DNA from: Anaerolineales bacterium
Lineage (GTDB): Bacteria; Chloroflexota; Anaerolineae; Anaerolineales; UBA6668
Direction: 5' to 3'
Length of the DNA: 36,511 bases
Assembly (NCBI GenBank): GCA_020630805.1
Contig: JAHDIM010000012.1
Location: 1-36,511 of the forward strand
Shown: piece after piece, positions 20,955 through 31,100 of the stretch
How positions within the stretch are numbered: the first letter of the stretch is position 1
Layout of the letters: the number at the start of each line of letters is the position of its first letter
The notes under the pieces: model-generated
What the model was told of the DNA's origin: nothing
The model's database searches: none
Seen by the model: only the letters and a program-made list of their open reading frames with translations
Translations under genes and position numbers: made by a program

Positions 20955-23900
20955 ACAAAGAAATTGCATCTGTTAGGCGCCCCTAACTCACGCCGCTTGT
21001 AAATAGCCGTTCCCACATTTGTGAGCAATAGCGTAATTACAATGGCATATACAATGAAACTTTCTAGAGTATTTCCAAACGCGCCGGTGGTTGGAATTTG
21101 GTCTGGGATCACTTGAATACTTACCGCATTCGAACGCACAACCGTTTCTACATTGTTTGCCGTCACTTCCGCTACGTTGTCAATGCGGTCCGGCGCTTTT
21201 GCATTGTTGTTGACACGCACCGTCACAACCAGCGCAACAGTCTGGTTTGGAGCAAGATCGCCAAGCGCAGCACGGACCGTGCGGGTGCCAGCGTCATACA
21301 TGACAGTGCCTTGCGGTGACACCGCATTTACAAAATCAAGGCGATAATCCAAAACATCCAAGGCAACGGCATTTGTCATCGTTTCGTTATTCGGATTTCG
21401 CACATTGATGGTGTAATTCACAATATCGCCAACGGTGACAATCGCGCGATCATTACTCTTCGTCACTTCCGGCACAACTAGACTAGAGGCTAGCGACGCA
21501 ACCGGAATTGGCGTTGCTGTTGGTGCTGGCGTAGGAGCAGCGCCACTTGCCGACATACCTTCTTCAATTGCTGACAAAACACTCCCCGTTGCTAAGCCAG
21601 CATCGACCGTTAGATTGCTCTCACCGCTGCGCAATACTATCGGTTCTGTGCGCCCCGTCGCCCGGTCTGCATCACTATCGAGTGCTGAGTCTAAGCCTTC
21701 GTGATAGCGCGTAAACCCATAGCCAGACGGCAGAACAAATTCAACAAGGTAGGTACCAGCAGGCAAGCCCACAAATTCATAACGTCCTTGCCCGTCAGTG
21801 ATGGTAGTTGCTAACACATCCCTATTCAGGTTGACCAACCGGACAGTGACGTTTTCTACGCCAGCCTCGGTGTCATCTTGAACGCCATCGCCATCAATAT
21901 CAACCCAGACTTTGTCTCCAATTTTGCCTTGCGCGAATGCACCTAGATCTAAGCTCAGATCGGCTTCGCCACTCGTCAGGGTGAAACGCAGTGTATTTCC
22001 AGTTGCTGAGTTCGCATCACTGTCAATCGCGTCATCGCTGCCTGCATTTGCAGGGCTAAGGACATACCCTGTCGGCAAAGAGGCAGTATCAAAGCCAATG
22101 TAATACACCCCAGCCCTTACATCTGTAAACAGATACTTGCCAGAACTGTCCGTTCTCGTTGTTTGTACAAGCTGAGAATTGTCGTCATACAAGTTGACAG
22201 TAACGTTTGCAATGCCAGCTTCACCAACATCTTGCAAGCCGTTGCCATTGGCGTCTTCCCAAACGAAATCCCCTACCGAAGCAGGCTGTGCAATTGGAAC
22301 AGCAACAATGTCATGATCATCTTCATCTGGTGTTCCGTTTCCATCTGGGTCAGTACTGTTCAAGTCGCCAGCAACAAGATCCGGCGCGGTTTCCCCCGGT
22401 GTGTTGCCATCCTCAGCATCAAAAGTGCTGTCAATATCAACTGGCGTGCCATTGTCAGGATCGGTATCGTCGTCTGCGGTTGTAATTTCAGCAGCATTTG
22501 TCAGGTCAGTGGAAACAGTTGCGCCAACTGTTGCAACCAAGCTAAAGGTCACACTGTCATCAACAGCAATAGTATCAATCACAAAGGTCCCATTGCCATT
22601 GTCTGCAACCGAGACGGCATTTCCTGCGACGCTGGTGGTAACGTTAGCCGCAGTTGATGACTTGTAAGTCAGACCAGTCGGCAGATAATCAATAACGCCA
22701 ATCGCAAACGCGGCCTTAGCGCCCTGATTGTGGACCGTTATGTCAAACGAGACATCAGAACCAGCCACAATTTGAACATCTTGACCGGCAGACAACGATT
22801 TTTCCAAAGCCAAGTCAAACAGCATTTCAACTTCAGCGTCGTCTTCATCCGAAACATTGTCTAATGTTGGAATGGTCGTGCCATCATCTAAGGTTGGCGT
22901 CCCGTCTACGACCGCAACATTGGTGGTATCACTAGTCACGTCCAAATCTAGGGTACAGGTTACGCTTGCATCTGGTGCGAGCGGGCCTGCGAGATCGGCA
23001 CACTCAGTACTGGTAAGTGAGACATCATCGCTGGTATCGCTAGCGGTCCCAGCATCGTCCACAATGGACAAATCAATGAGGTGCGTGTCACCCGTATTCG
23101 TCACAACATAGGTGTAAGTGACCGTTCCGGCGACCGTTTCAAAAATTTCGCCATCTGCTGCGTCCCCAGCCGTCTTGACGACCTCAATTGCGGGCGTCCG
23201 GACATCCACTTCAGCGTCATCGTCATCAGTTGGATCATCGACCTCTGGAATTGGGTCGCCCGTTTCGAACGTTGGCGTGCCGGTTGAAACCGCGACGTTG
23301 ACTGTGTCCACTGTAACGGTCAAGTTCATAGAACACGTAACGACAGCATCCGGCGCAATTGGACCAGCAAGTTCGGCACAATCGGCGCTGGTTAGCGTGA
23401 CATCATCGCTTGTGTCACTAGCAGTACCCGCATCATCTACAATCGAAATATCAGCTAGGTAGGTATTACCCGTATTCGTGACAGTGTAGGAATACGTTAC
23501 CTCCCCACTGCCATTGATAAACGCTTCGCCATCTACAGCGTCTCCCGCAGTTTTGACAATTGAAATGCCAGGAATAGCAATTACGACATCTGCGTCATCA
23601 TCGTCACTGGGATTGTCTAGGCTTGGAATGTCGGTTCCATCTTCGAGCGTTGGATTTCCCTCAACTGTCGCAATATTCGTCGTATCAACGGTGACAGCTA
23701 AGGTTGTCGTACAACTTACATTTGCCTCTGGCGCAACAGGCCCAGCCAAGTCAGCGCACTCTGTACTGGTCAACATGACATCGTCACTCGTATCGGTAGG
23801 TGTCCCAGCGTCATCCACAATAATCAGGTCGCTGAGATACGAATCGCCAGTATTTGTGACAACGTAGGTATATGTGACATCGCCGCCAGCAAAAAGATAG

Positions 23901-26900
23901 GTGTCACCATCGGCAGCATCACCAGCGGTTTTGATGATCGAAACGCCAGGACCTGGGACATCGACGACAGCATCGTCCGTGTCAGTTGGGTCAGTAGCGT
24001 CTGGAATATCAGTCCCATCCTCTGTGGTGGGGTTGCCAGTGGTTTCAGCAATATTGGTGGTATCTGTGTCAACCGTCAGCACTGCAGTACACGTGACACT
24101 TTCGGTTGGTGCCAGTGGTCCAGCTAAGTCAGCACAGTCTGCGTCGGTCAGCGTAACGTCATCACTGGTGTCAGCGATACTACCGGCGTCATCTGCAATG
24201 GTGATATCGCTCAGATGGATATTGCCCGTATTCGTGACAACGTAGGTATACGTCACATCGCTCGCGCCAGAGGAATAGACTTCCCCGTCAGCAGCATCAC
24301 CAGCAGTTTTGATAATTTCAATCGCTGAGATCGGTACGACAACATCGGCATCATCGGCATCAGTCGGGTCTGTCAGTGCCGCAATGTCAGTGCCATCTGA
24401 CAGCGTTGGGTTGCCTGTCACAACAGCGATATTCGTTGTATCTGTTGTCACGCTGATGGTTGTAGTACAGGTCAGACTAGCGTCTGGGGCCAGAGGTCCA
24501 GCCAGTTCAGCACAACTTGCGTCGGTCAAGGTCACATCATCACTTGCGTCGCTTGGAGTACCAGCGTCGTCCACAATCGTCAGATCGCTGAGATAAGTGC
24601 TGCCAATATTAGTCACCACATAGGTATAAAGCACATCACCTGCGACAGAATAGAACACTTCGCCATCTGCGGCTGTGCCAGCCGTTTTGACGATTTGAAC
24701 ACCAGCGGCTGCAATTTCAACAACTGCGTCGTCATCATCGGTTGGATCAGAGATGCTTGGAATATCAGTGCCGTCAGCTTCTGTAGGATTCCCAGTTGTC
24801 TCCGCAATATTGGTGGTATTCGTGCTGACAGTCAGTGTCGTTGTACACGTCAAGCTTTCTGTGGGCGCCAGTGGACCTGAGAGATCGGCACAGTCCATGC
24901 TGGTCAGGGTAACATCATCATCAGTCTCAGAAGCCGTCCCAGCGTCATCCACAATAGAGATGTCACTCAGATAGGTTCCACCGGTATTTGTAACGACATA
25001 GGTATAGGTAACGTCTCCGCCTCCAAATACATATGTTTCCCCATCAGCAGCGTCAGCCGCCGTTTTCACAATTTGAATACTCGCCTCAAAGACTTGGACG
25101 ACCGCATCATCGTCATCTGTTGGATCCGTCAAACCATCAATATCGTCGCCTGTTGGCAAAGTTGGATTGCCGGTCACGTCTGCGATGTTGGTCGTGTCGC
25201 CTGAGACTGAAATTGTCGTCGTACACGTTAGGTCAGCACTTGGCGCAAGCGGCCCAGCAAGATCTGAACACTCTGTGCTTGTTAGGGTGACATCGTCACT
25301 GTTATCACCCGGCGTGCCAGCGTCATCTGTAATGACAAGGTCACTTAGGTGCGTTGAGCCAGTATTCGTGACGACATAGGTGTACAAGACATCACCAGCG
25401 CCTGTGGTAAAGACTTCACCATCGGCAGCCGTGCCAGCAGTTTTGACAATTTGCACGGCCGGACTAGGCTCTTGAACTGTAAAACAGGCCGTCCCTGTCG
25501 TTGTGTTTTGACCATCAGAGTAGAAACCGTTGGTTTCTGTCGCTGTATTACAGACTTCACCACCGGCGGGACGTTCCACAATCATCGTGTCAAACGTAAT
25601 GGTGTATGTTTCGTTTGGCAACAACTCAGATGGATACACATAACCACCTTCGTCTAATGGAAAGTTGGTAACGCCAGCATCTGCAATAGGACTGTCATTG
25701 ACTTCAGTTGAGCCATCAATGTAGGCCACGTGACTTGGAAGCGGATCATAAGTGGTCAGCGTGCTGGCTGGCATTGCCACCGCCGATTTATTTCGCACGA
25801 TCAGTTCATAGGACACGGTGTCGCCAATATCAAACAGCCCGTTGCCGTTGACATCGTTGCCAAGCGTTGCATTCTTACTGATGGTCTGAAGCGGTGCATT
25901 GGGAATGCCATACCCAACATCCATCGCCGGTGAGCCGCCGCTAGCCGTGTTTGGATCTTGCCCATACGCAGCGCTCAGCATCGCACCACTCCCGTCGCAA
26001 ACCCACAAGCGCGTGCCTGTTTGGTCAGCGGGATTATCTGGAATATCATTCCCATCTACGTCTGTATACAGGCGCGTTTGGGTAAGCGGCCCAACGGTCA
26101 TGGTGGTGTCATACGTGAACGGATCTGTACCAAGCGCCCCGCCGTCACCCAAATAGTCGATACAAACGTCAATGTCGCCACTCCCCACGCTTGACGGTGG
26201 ATGCACCGCGGTGAACCAAATTGGCGCTGAGTTTTCGGAAGAGAGCGTATAAGTGGGGTCATCACCTGGGGCATACCCCACAATGACTTGCGGCGTCAGC
26301 GATGTCAGCGGAGACAGCGTATACCCCCAATCGTGCGTCGCCCCGTCATTGATTGAACCAGGAACTAACGTGTCAATGCCATCCGCATCGATTAATGCGA
26401 TTGCGTAAAAGAGGCTTTCGTCATTCGTGTGAAATTCAGAAGCGCCAGCGGTCACAATGACCTGCGCAGAGCTTCCCGCAGGAACCACAACTGCCGTTTG
26501 CGCCGAACCATCACTGGTCCAGTCTACGGTGATCGAATTGTCAGGATCTGGATTGAAGAGATAAATCCAGGTTGGATCATAGTCTGACACCGGATCTGTG
26601 CCGGATGAGCTGACCGGCGTGTAGTATTGGTAGCTCCAGATACCTGTATGTAGCAGGCTATACCAGCGACTTTCATAGTTAGAGCAAATATCGCCCGTAA
26701 TCAAATTGGCTTGGATGTCATTACTCGCCGTAATCACATCGCCTTCATTGGCATCGTCGAGGAGAATGCTTTCCCCTTCATTCAGAGTCGTGACAAGCCC
26801 GCCGTTCCGGTAAAGTTCCGTATTGTCTGCAGCCGCCATAATGCTCACGACGGTGTATTCAAATGGTTCGTCCGTGGCAGCAATGGTGTCTTCCCCCACC

Positions 26901-27556
26901 GGCACAATATATTCCGTACCCCAAATACTGGTCGGATACACTTCTAACGCCCCGGCCAGCAATGTAGAAGACTCGTGTAACCATGCCATGCGGTTCACCT
27001 GAACCGTATCGCTAGACATAATCTTGTCACGTCCGTCATAAATAATGCTAGCGCCTAAGTCATCGTGGTTGACGCTTGTTTCCAAGATAATGACGTCACC
27101 AGCAGAGAAAACATCTGAAGGGAAGTCTGGATGGAATCCATTAGCAGCGTCACCATCGCCCCATGCAACCGTTGTGGTCTCGGTTGTATTGTAGATATCG
27201 GCTTCATAGCCATCTTCCCAGTGATCGTAATAGATAACCGTATTGTCAAACCCAATCACAATGGAGCTATAGCTATACACCGGATCAGACGGTGGATTCC
27301 CAGCTGCAACCGCCCCACAGGTCGTATGGTCAGGGTAAATGCTAGTAATTGCCGTGTGCACTTCATCTTCAGGAACTGGCAAATAAAATACATCTACGAT
27401 TGGATGAACGGGTAATGGCACAAGCAGCGTAGACGCCTCTACAACAGAGACAACTCCAAAAAGAAAGGCCAAGTAGAGACTAGACTGCAGAGTACGTTTG
27501 GTAATCTGAAAGCGAAAAGAGGGTACCGATAACAATTTGTTGAGGGGTCGTAACAT
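20951..27556 (-). CDS. Giant IPTTG surface protein with IgGFc-binding-like head and seven 126-aa repeats
   Basis: A polypeptide of 2201 residues. A signal peptide spans about 20-41 (cleavage near VVEA-S). Residues about 45-550 form a beta-rich region with YYDHWEDGYEADIY, GTEYIVPVGEDT and LNEGESILLDDANEGDVITASNDIQANLITGD blocks. These recall the IgGFc-binding-like N-terminal domain of bacterial surface proteins (family call by eye only). One DUF11-like domain follows (about 552-695). Seven repeats start VQIVKTAG (701 to about 1582). Then come a DUF11-like domain (FDLALEKSL), two SdrD-B domains, a short APTPAPTATP linker, a DUF11-like domain, IPTTG (21083-21097), a membrane helix and a basic tail that is longer than in its relatives (RRELGAPNRCNFFV). 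It is probably secreted and sortase-anchored. The ribosome site is weak (ATAGG). The ligand of the head domain is unknown. Confidence 0.92.
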   Translation of the reverse strand: MLRPLNKLLSVPSFRFQITKRTLQSSLYLAFLFGVVSVVEASTLLVPLPVHPIVDVFYLPVPEDEVHTAITSIYPDHTTCGAVAAGNPPSDPVYSYSSIVIGFDNTVIYYDHWEDGYEADIYNTTETTTVAWGDGDAANGFHPDFPSDVFSAGDVIILETSVNHDDLGASIIYDGRDKIMSSDTVQVNRMAWLHESSTLLAGALEVYPTSIWGTEYIVPVGEDTIAATDEPFEYTVVSIMAAADNTELYRNGGLVTTLNEGESILLDDANEGDVITASNDIQANLITGDICSNYESRWYSLLHTGIWSYQYYTPVSSSGTDPVSDYDPTWIYLFNPDPDNSITVDWTSDGSAQTAVVVPAGSSAQVIVTAGASEFHTNDESLFYAIALIDADGIDTLVPGSINDGATHDWGYTLSPLTSLTPQVIVGYAPGDDPTYTLSSENSAPIWFTAVHPPSSVGSGDIDVCIDYLGDGGALGTDPFTYDTTMTVGPLTQTRLYTDVDGNDIPDNPADQTGTRLWVCDGSGAMLSAAYGQDPNTASGGSPAMDVGYGIPNAPLQTISKNATLGNDVNGNGLFDIGDTVSYELIVRNKSAVAMPASTLTTYDPLPSHVAYIDGSTEVNDSPIADAGVTNFPLDEGGYVYPSELLPNETYTITFDTMIVERPAGGEVCNTATETNGFYSDGQNTTTGTACFTVQEPSPAVQIVKTAGTAADGEVFTTGAGDVLYTYVVTNTGSTHLSDLVITDDAGTPGDNSDDVTLTSTECSDLAGPLAPSADLTCTTTISVSGDTTNIADVTGNPTLPTGDDIDGLTDPTDDDDAVVQVFEASIQIVKTAADAADGETYVFGGGDVTYTYVVTNTGGTYLSDISIVDDAGTASETDDDVTLTSMDCADLSGPLAPTESLTCTTTLTVSTNTTNIAETTGNPTEADGTDIPSISDPTDDDDAVVEIAAAGVQIVKTAGTAADGEVFYSVAGDVLYTYVVTNIGSTYLSDLTIVDDAGTPSDASDDVTLTDASCAELAGPLAPDASLTCTTTISVTTDTTNIAVVTGNPTLSDGTDIAALTDPTDADDADVVVPISAIEIIKTAGDAADGEVYSSGASDVTYTYVVTNTGNIHLSDITIADDAGSIADTSDDVTLTDADCADLAGPLAPTESVTCTAVLTVDTDTTNIAETTGNPTTEDGTDIPDATDPTDTDDAVVDVPGPGVSIIKTAGDAADGDTYLFAGGDVTYTYVVTNTGDSYLSDLIIVDDAGTPTDTSDDVMLTSTECADLAGPVAPEANVSCTTTLAVTVDTTNIATVEGNPTLEDGTDIPSLDNPSDDDDADVVIAIPGISIVKTAGDAVDGEAFINGSGEVTYSYTVTNTGNTYLADISIVDDAGTASDTSDDVTLTSADCAELAGPIAPDAVVTCSMNLTVTVDTVNVAVSTGTPTFETGDPIPEVDDPTDDDDAEVDVRTPAIEVVKTAGDAADGEIFETVAGTVTYTYVVTNTGDTHLIDLSIVDDAGTASDTSDDVSLTSTECADLAGPLAPDASVTCTLDLDVTSDTTNVAVVDGTPTLDDGTTIPTLDNVSDEDDAEVEMLFDLALEKSLSAGQDVQIVAGSDVSFDITVHNQGAKAAFAIGVIDYLPTGLTYKSSTAANVTTSVAGNAVSVADNGNGTFVIDTIAVDDSVTFSLVATVGATVSTDLTNAAEITTADDDTDPDNGTPVDIDSTFDAEDGNTPGETAPDLVAGDLNSTDPDGNGTPDEDDHDIVAVPIAQPASVGDFVWEDANGNGLQDVGEAGIANVTVNLYDDNSQLVQTTRTDSSGKYLFTDVRAGVYYIGFDTASLPTGYVLSPANAGSDDAIDSDANSATGNTLRFTLTSGEADLSLDLGAFAQGKIGDKVWVDIDGDGVQDDTEAGVENVTVRLVNLNRDVLATTITDGQGRYEFVGLPAGTYLVEFVLPSGYGFTRYHEGLDSALDSDADRATGRTEPIVLRSGESNLTVDAGLATGSVLSAIEEGMSASGAAPTPAPTATPIPVASLASSLVVPEVTKSNDRAIVTVGDIVNYTINVRNPNNETMTNAVALDVLDYRLDFVNAVSPQGTVMYDAGTRTVRAALGDLAPNQTVALVVTVRVNNNAKAPDRIDNVAEVTANNVETVVRSNAVSIQVIPDQIPTTGAFGNTLESFIVYAIVITLLLTNVGTAIYKRRELGAPNRCNFFV
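22811..25456 (-). repeat. Seven tandem repeats with an exact 378-nt period
   Basis: Copies begin at the first codon of (V/I)xI(V/I)KTA at 25456, 25078, 24700, 24322, 23944, 23566 and 23188. Every interval is 378 nt (126 residues), with no indel. Each unit has DVxYTYVVTNTG, DDAGT, DDVTLT, C-DL-GPLAP and TTNIA blocks with two conserved cysteines about 17-18 residues apart, and ends in a DPTDDDDA linker. The layout fits DUF11/DUF7507-type beta-sandwich domains. Confidence 0.88.
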
Positions 27557-27677
27557 AAATACCTATCTGAGTTGACCGCTCACGCATTCCATCGACAGAA
27601 TCAGAGATACCAATAAAACGGCGTTGTTTGATCCGAATCTGACAAGCAAAGTACGCACTTAGTACAAGCGGTCGGCT

Positions 27678-27844
27678 ACGTAATGAGATTGTTTAGGCTG
27701 ATTGCTGGTGCTACGTTGAAGGCCATCCTGCTTAGGAGAGTGTGGCGACGATGGAGTTCCGAGATGGATCTCACATAAACAGGACTAATAAGGCAATGAT
27801 TGTCTTAAATCACATGTTGATTTAATGTAATCTCATTGTTACGT
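27678..27844. repeat. Nested inverted repeats upstream of the 2201-residue giant gene
   Basis: The outer arms are ACGTAATGAGATT (27678-27690) and AATCTCATTGTTACGT (27829-27844), complementary apart from a 3-nt insertion. The inner dyad TTAAATCA (27805-27812) and TGATTTAA (27818-27825) is perfect and is flanked by a further CAATGA/TCATTG pair (27794-27838). It could be an operator, a structured leader or a decayed element. Confidence 0.45.
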
Positions 27845-27918
27845 GAAGTCGCATGTAGAAAATTTAGACTTAATTGGCTTATTTCGCACAATGTTAAGAA
27901 ACACGCTGTAAAACTAGG

Positions 27919-28037
27919 TAGCCTGAGTTCTGAATAAGCATTGTCTTTCTAATTGAACGCATTTCTAATACTTGAGAGCAATAGAGGAGGCTGAGCTTGC
28001 GTAATATATTCAAAAGCGTTATCCAGAACTCAGGCTA
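27919..28037. mobile_element. MITE-like element, 119 nt, TA-flanked terminal inverted repeats
   Basis: GCCTGAGTTCTG (27921-27932) and CAGAACTCAGGC (28024-28035) are perfect 12-bp inverted repeats, each bounded by TA on the outside. Similarity continues inward (ATAAGC against ATAACGC) for about ten more bases with mismatches. The interior is AT-rich and noncoding. TA flanks fit the TA target duplication of IS630/Tc1-type elements, but the family is not established. Confidence 0.45.
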
Positions 28038-28062
28038 GTGAGACCAAAGAACAGGTTAACAA

Positions 28063-28095
28063 AAACAAGCCCAGTGTTTTGCACTGGGCTTGTTT
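28063..28095 (-). terminator. Terminator of the right-hand giant gene
   Basis: AAACAAGCCCAGTG pairs perfectly with CACTGGGCTTGTTT (14 bp, 5-nt loop). On the minus strand it is followed by TTGTT and lies about 23 nt after the stop at 28119. Confidence 0.9.
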
Positions 28096-28118
28096 CAAAT
28101 TTGCGTCGAACCGTTCGC

Positions 28119-31100
28119 TTAGCTGCTAAGTTCTTCGCGGCGTTTCAAAGCAATGGTCGCGGCATTTGCCAGCAATAAGGCGATGACAATACCATACACT
28201 GCAAAGCTCGCTGGCGTTGTCCCGTAGTACCCCGTCGTTGGGATCTGATTCGGGATCAACTGCACGCTGGCTGGCGTTGAACGCGCACCGGCGGTGTTGC
28301 TCGCCACAATGTCTGCGACGTTGTCAATGCGGTCTGGCGCAGATGCGGTGTTGTTGATGCGAACACTTAGTGTGATCGCAACCGTTTCACCAGCAGCCAT
28401 GTCGCCAACTTCAACGCGAACCGCGCGGGTACTCGCATCAAAGCCAACTGTGCCACGGGTCGATTGCGCACTGACGTAGTCTAGACGTGAGTCTAAGATG
28501 TCGGTCACAATCGCCCCAGTGATGGTTGCACTGTTCGTGTTGGTCGCATTGATCGTGTACGTCACGACATCACCAACAGTTGCCACGCTGCGGTCGCTCG
28601 TCTTGGTAATGACAGGTGCGGTCAAAGACTGTGCTTGCGCAACAACTGGTACAGGCGTTGGCGTTGGCGGTACTGGTGTTGGAGTCGGCGTTGGTGGCGC
28701 AATGCGCGCAGCAATCGCTTCTTCAATCGCAGCCAATACGCTACCACTAGCCAAACCGGCATCAATCGTTGGATCAAACTCACCTGCTTCCAAGCTCACG
28801 ACCTCAGAGCGCCCTGTTGAGCGGTCCGCATCGCTGTCCGCAGCCGAGTCTAAGCCTTCGTGGTGCAGCGTGAAGCCGAAGCCCGCTGGTGGCACAAATT
28901 CAACGATGTAGTCGCCTGGCATCAAGCCAACGAACTCATAGTAGCCGTCACTGTCGGTCACAGTCGTACCGAGCACTGAGCCATTTGGATCAAGCAAGCG
29001 GACAGTCACGTCAGCAATTGGCGTTTCGTCGTCATCTTGGATGCCGTCGCCGTCAAGATCAAACCAGACATAGTCCCCTAGACCGGCTGGTTGGTAGATC
29101 CCGAAGTCCCAGGTCATATCGCTTTCGCCAGCCTCAAGACTGGTGCGAATAGTGCGCCCCGTTTGTGGATCACCATCGCTATCAGCAGCGTCGTCTGAAC
29201 CGGCATTGTGCAACGTTGGCACAAAGTTTTCAGGCAAGGTGTCAATCACAAACTCAATTGAGTACACTGCTGGCAGCAAGTCGGTGAAGATGTACTTCCC
29301 GTTTGCGTCCGTTGTGGTCGTACCAACAAGCTCGTCATTTTCGTCGTACAAGTTGACCGTCACACCTTCAACACCTGGCTCACCATCGGTTTGCAGGCCG
29401 TCGTAGTTGTTGTCGTACCAAACAGTGTCACCAATTTCGGCCAATGGCGTAACATTGATCACCGCAGGATCGTGGTCGTCTTCGTCTTCGCCGTCTTTGC
29501 CGCTTTCGTCAATCACGTCGTCTTTTGGTTCGCCATCGTTATCTGGGTCACCATCTGGCGTGCTGTCGAGATCTACTGGTGGTTCATCATCTGGATTGTC
29601 ATCATCATCCGCTGAGTCAATTTCAGCCAAGTTGACCAGTTCACCCTGAACGTTGTCACCAATGGTCATTGTGACGGTGATCGTCACCCAATCATCAACT
29701 TGCAAGGCATCGATTTCAAACGTACCGTCGCCATTGTCTACGACTGTCACCGCGTTACCGTCAGCCGTTTCGCTGATATCAGCAGCATTGCTGCTCTTGT
29801 AGGTCAAGCCGACTGGTGGGTGATCGGTCACGCCAATGCGGAACGCATCTTTTTGACCTTGGTTGTAGACCGTGATGTCAAACTGGACGTCACCGCCTGG
29901 CACAAAAGTGCCTTGATCTGGCGTCAACTTCTTGTCGAGCGCAAGGTCAAACAATGGAATGCGCAATGGCACTTCTTCTGGATCGTGATCGTCTTCGTCA
30001 CCGCCGTTCTTACCGTCTTCGTCAGTTTCGTCGTTCTTCGGGTCACCGTCGTTTTCAGGGTCGGTGTCTGGAACGCTGTCGATGTCAACTGGCGGTTCGT
30101 TGTCTGGATCTTCGTCGTCATCGGCTTCAGTGATTTCAGCCAAGTTGACAATGCTATCCCCTTCGAATTCAAAGTCGATTTCAAAGGTCACGTCTATCGC
30201 AACGCTATCACCAGCAGCCAAGCTGTCAATTGAGAAGCTCATCAGGCCGTCTTCGTTGGTGCCGTTATCGGTTAGGACCACTGCATTACCGGCTTCTGTC
30301 GTCGTGACAGCAGCAGCATTGCTACTCTTGTAGATCAACGCTTCTGGGCTGTGATCCATCACACCGATGGCGAATGCATCCACCACACCTTGGTTGTAGA
30401 CCGTAATGCGGAACGTGATGTCATCACCCGGTTCAATGATGTCAGCTTCGGTTACCAACGTCTTCTTGAGTGCCAAGTCGAAGTTGTAGTAGAAACCAAA
30501 GTCAATGGTCAGGTCAGACTGGTTGTCTGGCGTGACATTGTCGTTGCTTGGATCTTCACCAGTTGGTTCGTCGTTGCCAAGAATGATGGTGCCTGACCAC
30601 ACGTCTTCGCCATGATTTTCAGGATCAATCCCGTTGTCATTGCCGTCCAACGTTTGTTGTTCGTCTCCGGTTGAAGATGAGTAGCCATCCAACGGACCTG
30701 GATTGCCATCAGCATCCACCCACTCAACTGCTGGAATTGAGACCAAGTATTGGCCCGCATCCAATTCATCGAACAAGTAGAACCCGTTAGCGTCGGTGGT
30801 ATCCATCGCCAACATATCGGCTTCATCAATGACACCGTCGTCATTCAAGTCGTCAGCAACGCCATCGCCGTCTGCGTCTTGCCAGAGTTCGACCCAGATG
30901 TCTGCCAGCAACGGTTCGCCAGCATCAATGATGCCGTTGTTGTTGCTGTCTTCCCAGACTTGGTTCCCCAAGCTGTAGACCGGCACAAAACCAAAGTCAA
31001 TGGTCAAGTTTTCGTTTTCATCACGGGTGTTGACGTCATTGTCTGGATTTTCCAGCGTTGGTTCGTCGTTACCCAATGAGATTGTTGCTGAGAAGACATC

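Larger units (their letters stand above)
27557..28118. other. Long intergenic region with nested inverted repeats, no gene
   Basis: These 561 nt separate two minus-strand giant genes. I see no convincing ORF, tRNA or rRNA. From right to left it holds the terminator of the right-hand giant gene (28063-28095), a MITE-like element (27919-28037), two nested dyads (27678-27844 and 27794-27838), and the presumed promoter and leader of the 2201-residue giant. It is more AT-rich than its flanks. Confidence 0.7.

Noticed and set aside
27750-27774. A 5S rRNA-like string on the minus strand (ATCCATCTCGGAACTC)
   Set aside because: It is short and broken relative to the 5S consensus, and I could not fit helices I, IV and V around it; probably chance.
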